Of a DNA stretch of 64,000 nt, positions 33,725 through 41,905 are shown piece after piece. The number at the start of each line of letters is the position of its first letter. Position 1 is the stretch's first letter. Location of the stretch: the NCBI GenBank assembly GCA_035461525.1, contig DATHVD010000087.1, positions 1 through 64,000 on the forward strand, written 5' to 3'. The notes beneath the pieces are model-generated. The model was not told where the DNA came from and ran no database searches. It saw only the letters and a program-made list of their open reading frames with translations. The translations under genes were made by a program, and so were the position numbers. Source of the stretch: JAIBJN01 sp035461525. GTDB taxonomy: Bacteria; Actinomycetota; Thermoleophilia; Gaiellales; Gaiellaceae.

Positions 33725-35731
33725 TCAGCCGCGCGCCCGCGCCGGCTTCTCGCCCAGGGGACCCGTCAGCTTCTTCGCGCGCGCGGCCACCTCGGCGCGC
33801 AGGTCCTCGGGCTCGAGCACCTCGGCGAAGCCGCGATGGGAGAGAATCTCGCCGACGAGCCAGTCGGTGCCGCCGACGCCGACCTCCTCGAGGGCGTAGT
33901 TGCGCGCGAGCGGGGTCGCGCCGCGCTCGACGCGCCAGCGGGCGACCTCGGGGTCGAAGAGGACGCGGGCGATGCGGACGTCGCGGAGCTTGCGCGGCTC
34001 GAGGCCGGGGCGCGTCTCGAACGTCTCGTCCAGGAGCGTCGCGCGGCGCATGCGGTCGAGGCGGAAGCTCCGCTGCGCGTCGCGGGTGCGGTCCCAGGAG
34101 TGGACGTACCACCACGGCAGCTCGCGCTCGAGCGCGTGCGGTTCGACGGTGCGGACGCTCGTCTCCTCCCCGACGGCGACGTACTCGATCTCGACGAGCC
34201 GCTGCTCGCGGATCGCCTGGGAGAGGGTGCGGATCAGCTCCTCCTCCTCGGACCCGGCCTCGGGCTCGGGCGGCGCCTCGGGGAGGTCGAACTGGCCGAA
34301 GGTCTCCTCCAGCTTGCGCCGTACGCGCTCGAGCGGCGTCTGCGCCTCGGCAGCGATCATGGGGCCGACGAACTCGAGCGCGAGGCGGATCGCGCGGGCC
34401 TCGAGCGGCGTCAGCCGGGGCGCGCGCCTGAACGTGTCGCCGAAGAGCTCCTTGTCCACCCTCACCTCGTCGCCGTCGAGAAAGGCGTAGACCGCGTAGC
34501 AGCCGCCGCCGAAGTTGACGAGGTTGAGGAGCTGGAGGTGCTCGTCGAGCTGGTCGGGCGGGATGTGGAAGCGCTCCTCGAGCTCGCGGGCCGGGATGAC
34601 GGCGCGCGTCTCGTCGCCGCAGGCGGCGAGCAGGTGGGCGAGGAGCGCCTGGAGGACGCCGAAGCGCTCGGGCGCGAGCGGGCCGACGGCGCGGTCGAGG
34701 AGCGGCGCCTCGGGACGCGCCCGCGGCCTCGGCGGCTTCGCCGGCTCGCCCTCGTGGCGCTCGAGCACGCGCTCGAGCCCGGCCGCGACCTCCTCGGCGA
34801 GCTCAGACGGCGCGAGCGGCCGCGCGCGCCCCTCCTGGCGCAGCACCCAGCCGGCGAGCAGGTCGAGGCGCGAGTAGGGGGTGCGAAAGACGCCGCCCTC
34901 GACATCGCCGCGGTCGATCATCCGCTCGACCCACCAGGCCGTGTCCGGGTCGAGCTCGATCTCGGCCGTGCCCTGCTCCTCCCCGTACTGCCAGGGCTGG
35001 CGGCCGCGGAAGCCGGAGGGGTCGTACTCGGGCATGCGGAAGTCGCGCTCGCGGCGGGTGGCGAAGCGGATGTCGCCGACGATGCGCGAGACGCGGAAGG
35101 TTCGCTCCTCGTCCTGGTCGAGATCCTTTCCAATCAGGTACCAGGAGCCCGCCTCGGGCAGGAGCGCGTACGGGTTGACCGTGCGCTCGCGCGTCTTGTC
35201 GCGCGAGATCGACCAGTACGTGAAGCGGACGGTGCGCTGCTTCGAGATCGCGCCTTCGAGCTTCGTCAGCCGTCCCGACATCTCGTCGGAATAGTCGGGG
35301 TCGCGCACCTCGACGCGGACGGCGCTCGCGTGGCGCTGGTCCAGCTGCGTCGGGCGGCCGAGCGCGAGGTTCTGGAGCGCGAGGCGAAGCGGCTCGGCGT
35401 AGGCGAACTGGCCCTCGAGGAGGTAGAGCGCCACCTGGAGCGCGGCGAGCTCCTCGTCGTCGAGGTCGAGGCTCGGCAGGAAGTACTGCTCGGAGCGGAG
35501 CGTGTAGAGCTCCTCGCCCGTGAACTCATCCCGCTGCGAGTGGAGGGGGACGCCGAGGGCGACGAGCTCCGAGCGGTCGGAGTAGAAGCGGCGCGCGAAG
35601 GCCTCGTCGGACATCTCGGAGTAGCCCTCGACGACCGACTTGATCTCGCGCGCGGTGAGGGGCCGGCGCTCGGCCATGAGGTAGGCGACGAGGGAGAGCT
35701 GGCGGATCAGCTTGTCGGTGTCGTGCGACAC
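33725..35731 (-). CDS. pafBC: Fused PafB-PafC WYL-domain transcriptional regulator
   Basis: 668 residues carrying two WTH-WYL-WCX units in tandem: PafB-like (about 1-320; winged helix at the start, WYL core RFTYWSISRDKTRERTV) and PafC-like (about 335-668; core EIEYVAVGEE and PHALERELPWWYVHSWD). PafBC activates the RecA-independent DNA-damage response in mycobacteria; natural fusions are known in Arthrobacter. GTG 35731 is taken as the start. It is transcribed divergently from dinB with only 21 bp between start codons, which fits control of a DNA-damage polymerase. Confidence 0.9.
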   Translation of the reverse strand: MSHDTDKLIRQLSLVAYLMAERRPLTAREIKSVVEGYSEMSDEAFARRFYSDRSELVALGVPLHSQRDEFTGEELYTLRSEQYFLPSLDLDDEELAALQVALYLLEGQFAYAEPLRLALQNLALGRPTQLDQRHASAVRVEVRDPDYSDEMSGRLTKLEGAISKQRTVRFTYWSISRDKTRERTVNPYALLPEAGSWYLIGKDLDQDEERTFRVSRIVGDIRFATRRERDFRMPEYDPSGFRGRQPWQYGEEQGTAEIELDPDTAWWVERMIDRGDVEGGVFRTPYSRLDLLAGWVLRQEGRARPLAPSELAEEVAAGLERVLERHEGEPAKPPRPRARPEAPLLDRAVGPLAPERFGVLQALLAHLLAACGDETRAVIPARELEERFHIPPDQLDEHLQLLNLVNFGGGCYAVYAFLDGDEVRVDKELFGDTFRRAPRLTPLEARAIRLALEFVGPMIAAEAQTPLERVRRKLEETFGQFDLPEAPPEPEAGSEEEELIRTLSQAIREQRLVEIEYVAVGEETSVRTVEPHALERELPWWYVHSWDRTRDAQRSFRLDRMRRATLLDETFETRPGLEPRKLRDVRIARVLFDPEVARWRVERGATPLARNYALEEVGVGGTDWLVGEILSHRGFAEVLEPEDLRAEVAARAKKLTGPLGEKPARARG

Positions 35732-35737
35732 GGCTCC

Positions 35738-35744
35738 TATTGTG
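35738..35744. promoter_or_regulatory. Overlapping divergent -10 elements of pafBC and dinB
   Basis: TATTGT (plus, 35738-35743) is the dinB -10, 9 nt before its ATG. The opposite strand reads CACAAT (35744-35739), 7 nt before the pafBC GTG. The two -10s share the same DNA, so only one polymerase could occupy the site at a time. Confidence 0.5.
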
Positions 35745-35752
35745 TCAGCGCG

Positions 35753-36808
35753 ATGCGCATCGTCGCCCATCTCGATCTGGACGCGTTCTTCGCCGCCGTC
35801 GAGGAGCTCGAGCGGCCGGAGCTCGCGCAGCAGCCGCTCGTCGTCGGCGGCGACCCGCACGGGCGGGGCGTCGTCGCCACGGCGAACTACGTCGCGCGCC
35901 GCTACGGCATCCGCTCCGCGATGAGCTGCGCCGAGGCGTTGCGCCGCTGCCCGGAGGCCGTCTTCGTCCGGCCGCGGCACCGGACGTACTCGGAGTACTC
36001 GCGCGCCGTGTGGTCCTCGGTGCGGGAGGTGGTGCCGACCGTGGAGCGGACGGGCCTCGACGAGGGCTACCTGGAGGTGGGGGAAGTGGCGCCTGACTTC
36101 CGGCGCGCGCGGATCGTCGCGGAGGCGGTGCAGGCGGCCGTGCGCGGAACAACGTCGCTTTCCTGCTCGCTCGGGGTGGCGACGTGCAAGGTGGTGGCGA
36201 AGGTGGCGAGCGACCGGCGCAAGCCCGGTGGGATCACGGTCGTGCGGGCCGGGCGCGAGGCGGCCTTCCTGGCGCCGTTCCCCGTGCGCCTCCTACCCGG
36301 CGTAGGGCCGCGGGCGGAGGAGCGGGTGCGGGGGGCCGGCGTCGAGCTCGTCGGCGGGCTGGCGGCGCTCTCCGACGCGGAGCTCTTGCGCCTGCTCCCG
36401 GGGAAGGTCGGCCGGCTCCTGCGTGACCGGGCCCGCGGCATCGATCCGCGCCCGCTCGAGCTCGCCGCCGAGACGGTTTCGATCGGGCACGAGGAGACCT
36501 TCCCCCGGGACGTCGCCGACCGCGAGCGGCTCCACGACGAGCTGCGGTGCATGGCCGGGCGCGTGGCCGAGCGGCTCGACGCCTCCGGACAGGTCGCGCG
36601 AACGGTGACGACGAAGCTCCGCTACCCGGACTTCTCCATCCGCAGCCGCTCGACCACGCTTCCGGCCGGCTCCGCCGACCCGGAGCGGATCGGCGAGCTC
36701 GCGTGCGCCCTCCTCGACCGGGCCCTCGCCGACCGCCCGGGCGCCCTCCGCCTCGTCGGCGTCAGCGTCTCCAACCTGGAGGCGTTCGAGCAGCTCGCGC
36801 TCGCGTGA
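35753..36808 (+). CDS. dinB: DNA polymerase IV (Y family)
   Basis: Error-prone translesion polymerase. 351 residues with catalytic motifs DLDAFFA (about 7-13) and GLDEGYLEV (about 102-110; the usual form is SIDExYLD), plus a helix-hairpin-helix LLPGVGPRAEERV and a little-finger domain ending in LEAFEQLAL. A beta-clamp-type peptide is not obvious at the end. Divergent from and adjacent to pafBC, implying damage-inducible expression. Confidence 0.93.
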   Translation: MRIVAHLDLDAFFAAVEELERPELAQQPLVVGGDPHGRGVVATANYVARRYGIRSAMSCAEALRRCPEAVFVRPRHRTYSEYSRAVWSSVREVVPTVERTGLDEGYLEVGEVAPDFRRARIVAEAVQAAVRGTTSLSCSLGVATCKVVAKVASDRRKPGGITVVRAGREAAFLAPFPVRLLPGVGPRAEERVRGAGVELVGGLAALSDAELLRLLPGKVGRLLRDRARGIDPRPLELAAETVSIGHEETFPRDVADRERLHDELRCMAGRVAERLDASGQVARTVTTKLRYPDFSIRSRSTTLPAGSADPERIGELACALLDRALADRPGALRLVGVSVSNLEAFEQLALA

Positions 36809-36822
36809 GCCCTGTCCCCGCC

Positions 36823-36855
36823 GGCCACGGTCGGGGTCTGACCCCGCTCGTGGCC
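36823..36855. repeat. GGGGTC-type hairpin repeat, copy 3
   Basis: Core CGGGGTC-T-GACCCCG (36832-36846) with outer arms GGCCACG/CGTGGCC. It is the reverse-complement form of copies 1 and 2. The 304-bp stretch 36809-37112 holds this copy and copy 4 and no gene that I can support. Confidence 0.72.
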
Positions 36856-37002
36856 GCCGAGGACGAGGGTTCGGCACGGATTCTGTGGAAAGGGCAAACA
36901 GGCCATGGCCGGGCCGTGCGAGGCGGCATGAGGACTGCGATCGGCCGGCGAAGGGGGCGTCCGAAGGTGGCTTGGCGGGACGGTGATCCGTCCACATTCG
37001 CC

Positions 37003-37052
37003 GTCCGCGGGAGACACGTCAGGGGTCAGACCCCGGGCGTGCCTCCGCGGAC
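37003..37052. repeat. GGGGTC-type hairpin repeat, copy 4
   Basis: Core GGGGTCAGACCCC (37022-37034) with outer arms GTCCGCGG/CCGCGGAC. Confidence 0.72.
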
Positions 37053-37112
37053 CACGGCCCAGTGGCCCCCCGCGGCGAAACGAGGCGCGGGACGTGCTCG
37101 ACGGCTCGGCCG

Positions 37113-37565
37113 CTACGCGGCGGCCGGGCGCGCTTCGAGGTGCTGGTGCGACGGACAGTACTCGCGCTCCGGGAGCGGCGTGCGCTGGCACGGCTTCCCC
37201 TTGCGCGTCGTCGCGCGGCAGCGCGCGACGCCGCCGTCGAAGGCGCCCGCCTCGATCTGCGCCTCGATGTAGTCGACCGCGGCGCCGATCCCCTCGGTGA
37301 CGGCCCAGGCGACCTGCGCCTGGTACGTGATGGGGAAGTAGCGGCGGATGTCCTGGAAGAGCGTTCGGTCCGGGTTCGCGAAGTAGCGGGGATCCTTGGC
37401 CAGGCGCTCGACCGTCTCCTCGCAGGCCGCGAGGACGTCGCGCCGGTACTCGAGCTGCTTCTCGGGCTCGGCCCACGGGTCGATCAGATCCTTGATCGAC
37501 CGGTAGATAGCCCTGGAGTATTGATACATGCGGGTCCGGAGCGTCTCCTGAACTTGCTCGCTCAC
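37113..37565 (-). CDS. Conserved hypothetical protein with CxxxC...CxxH zinc motif
   Basis: 150 residues: a helical N-terminal region with DNPxRTL-like wording (ANPDRTLFQDIRRYFPITYQ near 75) and a C-terminal zinc-finger-like module CRATTRKGKPCQRTPL...CPSHQH (about 115-140), similar to small C-C-C-H modules in phage and DUF5763-type proteins. The GTG start has GGTGGGAG upstream. The long AT-rich upstream region with two palindromes suggests regulated expression. Function unknown. Confidence 0.66.
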   Translation of the reverse strand: MSEQVQETLRTRMYQYSRAIYRSIKDLIDPWAEPEKQLEYRRDVLAACEETVERLAKDPRYFANPDRTLFQDIRRYFPITYQAQVAWAVTEGIGAAVDYIEAQIEAGAFDGGVARCRATTRKGKPCQRTPLPEREYCPSHQHLEARPAAA

Positions 37566-37605
37566 AGGCTAGCTCCCACCGGTATGAAGTACCTGCAAAT
37601 CATGG

Positions 37606-37620
37606 TTAACATCGGGTTAA
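37606..37620. promoter_or_regulatory. Inverted repeat TTAAC-N5-GTTAA upstream of the zinc-motif gene
   Basis: A 5-bp inverted repeat within an AT-richer patch, 41 nt upstream of the gene starting at 37565 (minus). Possible operator. Confidence 0.35.
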
Positions 37621-37653
37621 GCGCGCCCCGTCGCGATGCCCGACGCGGCAGCA

Positions 37654-37676
37654 TAACACGGTCCGGGACCGTGTTA
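37654..37676. promoter_or_regulatory. Perfect 11-1-11 palindrome
   Basis: TAACACGGTCC, G, GGACCGTGTTA: a 23-bp perfect inverted repeat with no T-tract, between the stop of the SPOR gene and the start of the zinc-motif gene. The shape fits a dimeric repressor operator more than a terminator. Confidence 0.5.
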
Positions 37677-37705
37677 CAAAGTTTCCCTGGCGCCGGAACG
37701 CAAAC

Positions 37706-38473
37706 CTAGTCGCGGACTTCGCGCACGTACGCCGTCGGAAATCCGGCCGAGCGGGCGCGCGGAAGCGCGTTCTCGGCCTCGCGCTTCGTCGAGTAGACGC
37801 CGGTGAAGGTGACGTAGTAGCCGGGGTTCAGGCTCGAGTACTCGGAGGAGTTGAGGACGCCCACCTGGGGGAGGCCGGCGTTACGGGCTTGCTGGGCGGT
37901 GGCGTCGGCGGGGCCCCGCCCCTGGCTCGTAGGGGTCGAGCGGAGGACGACCGTGAACCCGTCCTGGCCCGCCGGCCAGGAGATGATCCCGCCCGGCCCG
38001 GTGGTCGTCGGCGCGGTCGTCGTCGGTGCCGTCGTGGTGGCTTCCGTGGTCGCCGTCGCCGTCGTCGTCGGCGGCCCGATCGTGATCGTCCCCGTCGTGA
38101 GGGTGTCCACCGTCGGCGGCCCGATCGTCTCCGTGAAGACGGGCTCCGACCCGATCGGCTCCGTGGCGACCGTGCCGACGGGCGCCGCGTCGTCGTCGTC
38201 CGCGGCGGCGAGCGCGACGATCGCGCCGGCTGCGAGGGCGACGAGGAGGAGTGACCCGAGCGCGAGCCAGAGCCAGATGGGCGACTCGCGCGTCCACGTC
38301 TCCCGCGTCGTCGTCGCGCCGGGGAGCGGGACGAGGCGCTGGCCGCACTCGAGGCAGTACTCCTGGAGCGGGTCGTGCGGCGCGCCGCAGCGCGGGCAGG
38401 CGGGCCCGGACGACGCCTCGGCCTGGACGTACCCCTCGTCGCCCGGCGGCGGCTCGAAGGGCGGAGTCGTCAC
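37706..38473 (-). CDS. Zinc-ribbon membrane protein with SPOR domain
   Basis: 255 residues: a zinc ribbon CPRCGAPHDPLQEYCLECG (about 25-43), one transmembrane helix (about 68-92), a Thr/Pro-rich extracellular linker (about 95-170) and a C-terminal SPOR domain (about 180-255, with VTFTGVYSTKREAENAL). SPOR domains bind denuded septal glycan, so the outer part likely localises at division sites. GTG 38473 overlaps the stop of the upstream double-zinc-ribbon gene, so the two are coupled. Confidence 0.8.
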   Translation of the reverse strand: MTTPPFEPPPGDEGYVQAEASSGPACPRCGAPHDPLQEYCLECGQRLVPLPGATTTRETWTRESPIWLWLALGSLLLVALAAGAIVALAAADDDDAAPVGTVATEPIGSEPVFTETIGPPTVDTLTTGTITIGPPTTTATATTEATTTAPTTTAPTTTGPGGIISWPAGQDGFTVVLRSTPTSQGRGPADATAQQARNAGLPQVGVLNSSEYSSLNPGYYVTFTGVYSTKREAENALPRARSAGFPTAYVREVRD

Positions 38474-39051
38474 GGCAGCCTCTCGGGATCGTCCGCGGGG
38501 CGGACCATCGTCTCCTCGAGCGGATCCCTGGCCGCCTCGTACTCCTGCGCGGCGGCCGAGTTCCCGCAGAAGCCGCAGAAGTTCACGTCGGCGGGCAGCG
38601 GCTGGCCGCAATGGGAGCACGTGACCACGGGCGGCGAGGTGGCGGCCGGCCGGCCGCAGTGCGAGCAGAAGTGCACCCCGGGAGGCAGCGGCGCCCCGCA
38701 GCGGCAGTGGGCGACGTTCGGGAAGCTGCGCGCCGTCTCCTCGGCGGCGAGCCGCGAGTCGAGATCGTGCATCCGCCGTTCGAGCGCGAGCACGTCGTTC
38801 GCGCGCGAGACGAGGAGGTCGGGCTTCCAGCGGTCGCGACGCACCATCTCGACGGCCAGGCCGCCGACGTCGCGGAGCTCGACCTCGCGGTCGCGGGCGA
38901 GCGCGCGCCGCTCGGCGCGCATCCGGTACGGATCGGTGGGCTCGGACGGCGGAGCGGGCTCGACGACTTCCTCGACCACCTCGACGACCTCCTCGGTCGG
39001 TGCGTAGGGCCGGGCGCGGCGGGTGAAGATCGTGGTCAGGCGCACGGGCAT
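38470..39051 (-). CDS. Double zinc-ribbon protein
   Basis: 193 residues: a helical region (about 1-110) with a Glu/Val/Pro-rich stretch, then two zinc ribbons (HCRCGAPLPPGVHFCSHCG and CSHCGQPLPADVNFCGFCG, about 113-165) and an acidic tail. No membrane segment. Overlap with the SPOR gene suggests a joint function at the envelope or division site; not proven. Confidence 0.72.
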   Translation of the reverse strand: MPVRLTTIFTRRARPYAPTEEVVEVVEEVVEPAPPSEPTDPYRMRAERRALARDREVELRDVGGLAVEMVRRDRWKPDLLVSRANDVLALERRMHDLDSRLAAEETARSFPNVAHCRCGAPLPPGVHFCSHCGRPAATSPPVVTCSHCGQPLPADVNFCGFCGNSAAAQEYEAARDPLEETMVRPADDPERLP

Positions 39052-39105
39052 CTGGGCCGGGGATCGAGTGTAACCGACTCCCTGGACCGCAATCGGGCCA
39101 GGGCC

Positions 39106-40536
39106 CTACAGCGTCAGGACGACCAGCCGCTCCTCGGTCATCTCGCGGGTGGAGTAGGGGGGACCCTCCTTCGTGTTCCCCGACGCCTTCACGCCGCCGT
39201 ACGGCATCTGGTCTGCCCGGAAGGTGGGCGCCTCGTTCACGAGCACACCGCCGAACTCGAGCGCGCGGGCGGCGGCCAGGGCGGTGCGCACGCTCCCCGT
39301 GAAGATCCCTGCCTGCAGCCCGTACTCGGTGCCGTTCGCGAGCGCGAAGGCCTCGTCGACGGAGTCGTACACGGTCACGGTGCACACGGGCCCGAAGATC
39401 TCGAGGCAGGAGACCTTCATCCCGGGCGTGACGTCCGCCAGCACCGTGGGCAGGATGAGCCCCTCGTCGGTCGTCTCGCCGCCGGCGAGCACGGACGCGC
39501 CCTCGGCCTTCGCCTCCTCGATCCACTCGAGGATGCGGTCGCGGTCGCCCTCGGAGATCACTGGGCCGACGTCCGTCCCCTCGTCTCCCGGGTCGCCGAC
39601 CCGCAGCGCCTCGACCGCGGGGACGAGTCGGCCGACGAAGTCGTCGTAGGCCGCCCGCTGCACGTAGACGCGTTGGATCGAGATGCAGCTCTGGCCGGCG
39701 AAGGAGAACGCGTTGGCGGCGACCTTCGCGGCGGCGTCCCCGACGTCCGCGTCGGCCTCGACGATCACCGGGGTCGCGTTGCCGAGCTCGAGCAGCACCT
39801 TCTTCGCGGCCGCGCGCTCGCGCAGCTTCCAGCCGACCTCGGCCGAGCCCGTGAAGCTGATCAGGCGGACGCGCTCGTCCTGGACGAGGATGTCGCCGAT
39901 CTCGGACGCGGGCCCGACGAGCACGTTGAGCCAGCCGGCCGGCAGTCCCGCCTCCGACTCCAGCTCGGCGAGGAGGAGCGCCGACATCGGCGTCTTCCCG
40001 GCCGGCTTGAGGACGACGGGGCAGCCGGCCGCGAGCGCCGGCGCCACCTTGTGCGCCACGAGGTTGAAGGGAAAGTTGAAGGGCGAGATCGCACCCACGA
40101 CGCCGATCGGGACGCGCAGGGTGAAGGCGAGCTTCCCCACGCCGGCCGGCGAGGCATCCATCGGCACCATCTCGCCGGAGAGCTTGCGTGCCTCGACCGC
40201 GGCCGAGCGGAAGGTGGAGACGCCGCGGTCGGCCTCGACCCGGGCCGCCTTCATCGGCTTCCCGGCCTCGGCGGAGATCGTGCGCGCGATCTCGTCGGCG
40301 CGCTCGGCGATCAGGTCCGCCGTCCGGTCGAGGATCTCGGCGCGCCGGTGGGCCCGCAGCGGCTCCTCGAGCGCGCGCGCGGCGGCGTCGATGGCGCGCT
40401 TCGCCTCGGCCGCGCCCGCCCTGGCGACCCGGCCGACCACGTCCCCGGAGAAGGGAGAGCGCACCTCCTGCCACTCGCCGGTCTCGATCCACTCGCCGTC
40501 GAGGAAGAGCTTGCGCTCGCGGGCAGTGACCGCCAT
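39106..40536 (-). CDS. NAD(P)-dependent aldehyde dehydrogenase
   Basis: Oxidises an aldehyde to its acid or acyl product. 476 residues with SPFNFPFNLVAHKVAPAL (about 150), KPAGKTP, GSAEVGWK, the catalytic Glu in LLELGNATP (about 250) and nucleophilic Cys in FAGQSCISIQR (about 285), and EIFGPV near 385. The closest feel is non-phosphorylating glyceraldehyde-3-phosphate or lactaldehyde-type ALDH; the substrate cannot be set. ATG 40536 is chosen by family length. Confidence 0.9.
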   Translation of the reverse strand: MAVTARERKLFLDGEWIETGEWQEVRSPFSGDVVGRVARAGAAEAKRAIDAAARALEEPLRAHRRAEILDRTADLIAERADEIARTISAEAGKPMKAARVEADRGVSTFRSAAVEARKLSGEMVPMDASPAGVGKLAFTLRVPIGVVGAISPFNFPFNLVAHKVAPALAAGCPVVLKPAGKTPMSALLLAELESEAGLPAGWLNVLVGPASEIGDILVQDERVRLISFTGSAEVGWKLRERAAAKKVLLELGNATPVIVEADADVGDAAAKVAANAFSFAGQSCISIQRVYVQRAAYDDFVGRLVPAVEALRVGDPGDEGTDVGPVISEGDRDRILEWIEEAKAEGASVLAGGETTDEGLILPTVLADVTPGMKVSCLEIFGPVCTVTVYDSVDEAFALANGTEYGLQAGIFTGSVRTALAAARALEFGGVLVNEAPTFRADQMPYGGVKASGNTKEGPPYSTREMTEERLVVLTL

Positions 40537-40622
40537 GACGCTATTCAAGCAGAGCCCGGCGCACGCCGGTCCTTTCGCGTGAGACACTGGAGGCCGAGAA
40601 AGGCCGCGCGCCGCCCGCCCAG

Positions 40623-41045
40623 ATGCGCATCGTCCTCGCCCTCACGCTCCTTCTCCTCGCACCGCTCGGGTGCGGCGGCGACGACGCGCCCGACGAGAGC
40701 CCCGTCCCCGAGACCGAGACCCGGGGGGTGGACGTGGCCGAGGAGGCGCCCGAGGCGATCACCGAGGCGGACGACGGCACCGCCTTCACGCTCCGAGTGG
40801 GAGAGGACACGCTCCTGCGGCTGACGAGCGAGTACGCCTGGGAAGAGCCGTTCGTCGGCGGCGCCGCGCTACGGCTCGACCGGGTCGACTACCTCCAGGA
40901 TCCGGGCTTCGCCGAGTGGATCGTCAACGCCGTCAACCCCGGCATCGGGCTCATCGCCACGGTCGGGGAGCCGCAGTGTCCCGAGGGCGGAGACGACTGT
41001 CCCGACGATCCGCTCGACTTCCAGGTCAGGATCATCGTCGAATGA
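40623..41045 (+). CDS. Putative lipoprotein, chagasin-like fold possible
   Basis: 140 residues: lipoprotein signal with lipobox LGC at about residue 17, an acidic linker, and a beta-rich domain with FTLRVGEDTLLRLTSEYAW and ending DFQVRIIVE. This layout resembles the chagasin/I42 inhibitor family, but the diagnostic NPTTGY loop is not clear. It overlaps the next gene by ATGA. Confidence 0.65.
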   Translation: MRIVLALTLLLLAPLGCGGDDAPDESPVPETETRGVDVAEEAPEAITEADDGTAFTLRVGEDTLLRLTSEYAWEEPFVGGAALRLDRVDYLQDPGFAEWIVNAVNPGIGLIATVGEPQCPEGGDDCPDDPLDFQVRIIVE

Positions 41046-41905
41046 CGGGCGCCGACGTGCGCCGGGTCGGGGTCGTCGGCCTCGGCACGATGGGCGCCGG
41101 GATCGCCCAGGTCTGCATGCAGGCCGGCGTGGAGACGGTCGGCCGCGAGGTGACCGTTGAGCTCTGCGACCGCGCGCGCGAGCGGATCGCCCACTACCTC
41201 GGCCGTGGGGTCGAGAAAGGGCGGCTCACGGAGGAGGAGCGCGACGCGGCGCTCGCGCGCTTGACGACGACGACCGACCTCGCCGACCTCGCCGGCAGCG
41301 ACCTCGTGATCGAGGCCGTCGTCGAGGAGCCGGACGTCAAGCGCGAGCTCTTCCGGGAGCTGGAGGGGATCGTGGGGGAGGAGGCCGTCCTCGCCACGAA
41401 CACGTCGGCGCTCTCCGTCACGGAGATCGCCCGCGCGACGCAGCGACCCGAGCGGGTCGTGGGGATGCACTTCTTCAACCCCGCTCCCGTGCTCCCGCTC
41501 GTGGAGGTCGTCCGCACCGAGCTCTCGTCCGAGCAGGCGGTCGAGACCGCCTACGGCTTCGCGGAGCGCGTCGGCAAGGAGCCGATCCGCTGCAGCGACA
41601 CGCCGGGCTTCGTCGTCAACCGCATTCTCATCCCCCTCCTCAACGACTGCGTGCGCGTCCTCGACGAGGCCGGCGTCTCGCCCGAGGATCTCGACAAGGC
41701 GATAACCCGCGGAGTCAACTGGCCGATCGGCCCGTGCGCGCTCCTCGACCTGATCGGGATCGACATCCACGTCCACGCCTCCGAGGCGATCCACGCGGCG
41801 CTCGGCGAGGCGCGGATGGCGCCGCCCGAGCGTCTCGTCCGAATGCGGGACGAGGGGTTGCTCGGCCGCAAGAGCGGCCGCGGCTTCTTCGCCTACGGGG
41901 GCTAG
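41042..41905 (+). CDS. 3-hydroxybutyryl-CoA dehydrogenase
   Basis: NAD(P)-dependent oxidation of 3-hydroxyacyl-CoA. 287 residues with the Rossmann GLGTMGAGIAQVCMQAG at about 14-30, TNTSALSVTEIA, the catalytic His in GMHFFNPAPVLPLVEV (about 140) and NRILIPLLND near 190. The length is that of the stand-alone Hbd/FadB2 type. The insertion VETVGREVTVELCD after the dinucleotide loop is slightly longer than usual. It overlaps the upstream lipoprotein gene; its stop meets that of the GAF gene. Confidence 0.9.
   Translation: MTGADVRRVGVVGLGTMGAGIAQVCMQAGVETVGREVTVELCDRARERIAHYLGRGVEKGRLTEEERDAALARLTTTTDLADLAGSDLVIEAVVEEPDVKRELFRELEGIVGEEAVLATNTSALSVTEIARATQRPERVVGMHFFNPAPVLPLVEVVRTELSSEQAVETAYGFAERVGKEPIRCSDTPGFVVNRILIPLLNDCVRVLDEAGVSPEDLDKAITRGVNWPIGPCALLDLIGIDIHVHASEAIHAALGEARMAPPERLVRMRDEGLLGRKSGRGFFAYGG

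Noticed and set aside
35713..35721. PafBC-type damage promoter motif TTGTCGGTG for dinB
   Set aside because: The motif is exact, but the TAnnnT box should follow after 8 bp and here follows after 16, and the motif is within the pafBC coding start. Kept only as context, not called as a functional site.
33836..35750. Long plus-strand frame fused upstream of dinB
   Set aside because: The upstream part is antisense to pafBC; dinB proper starts at 35753 with a matching -10.
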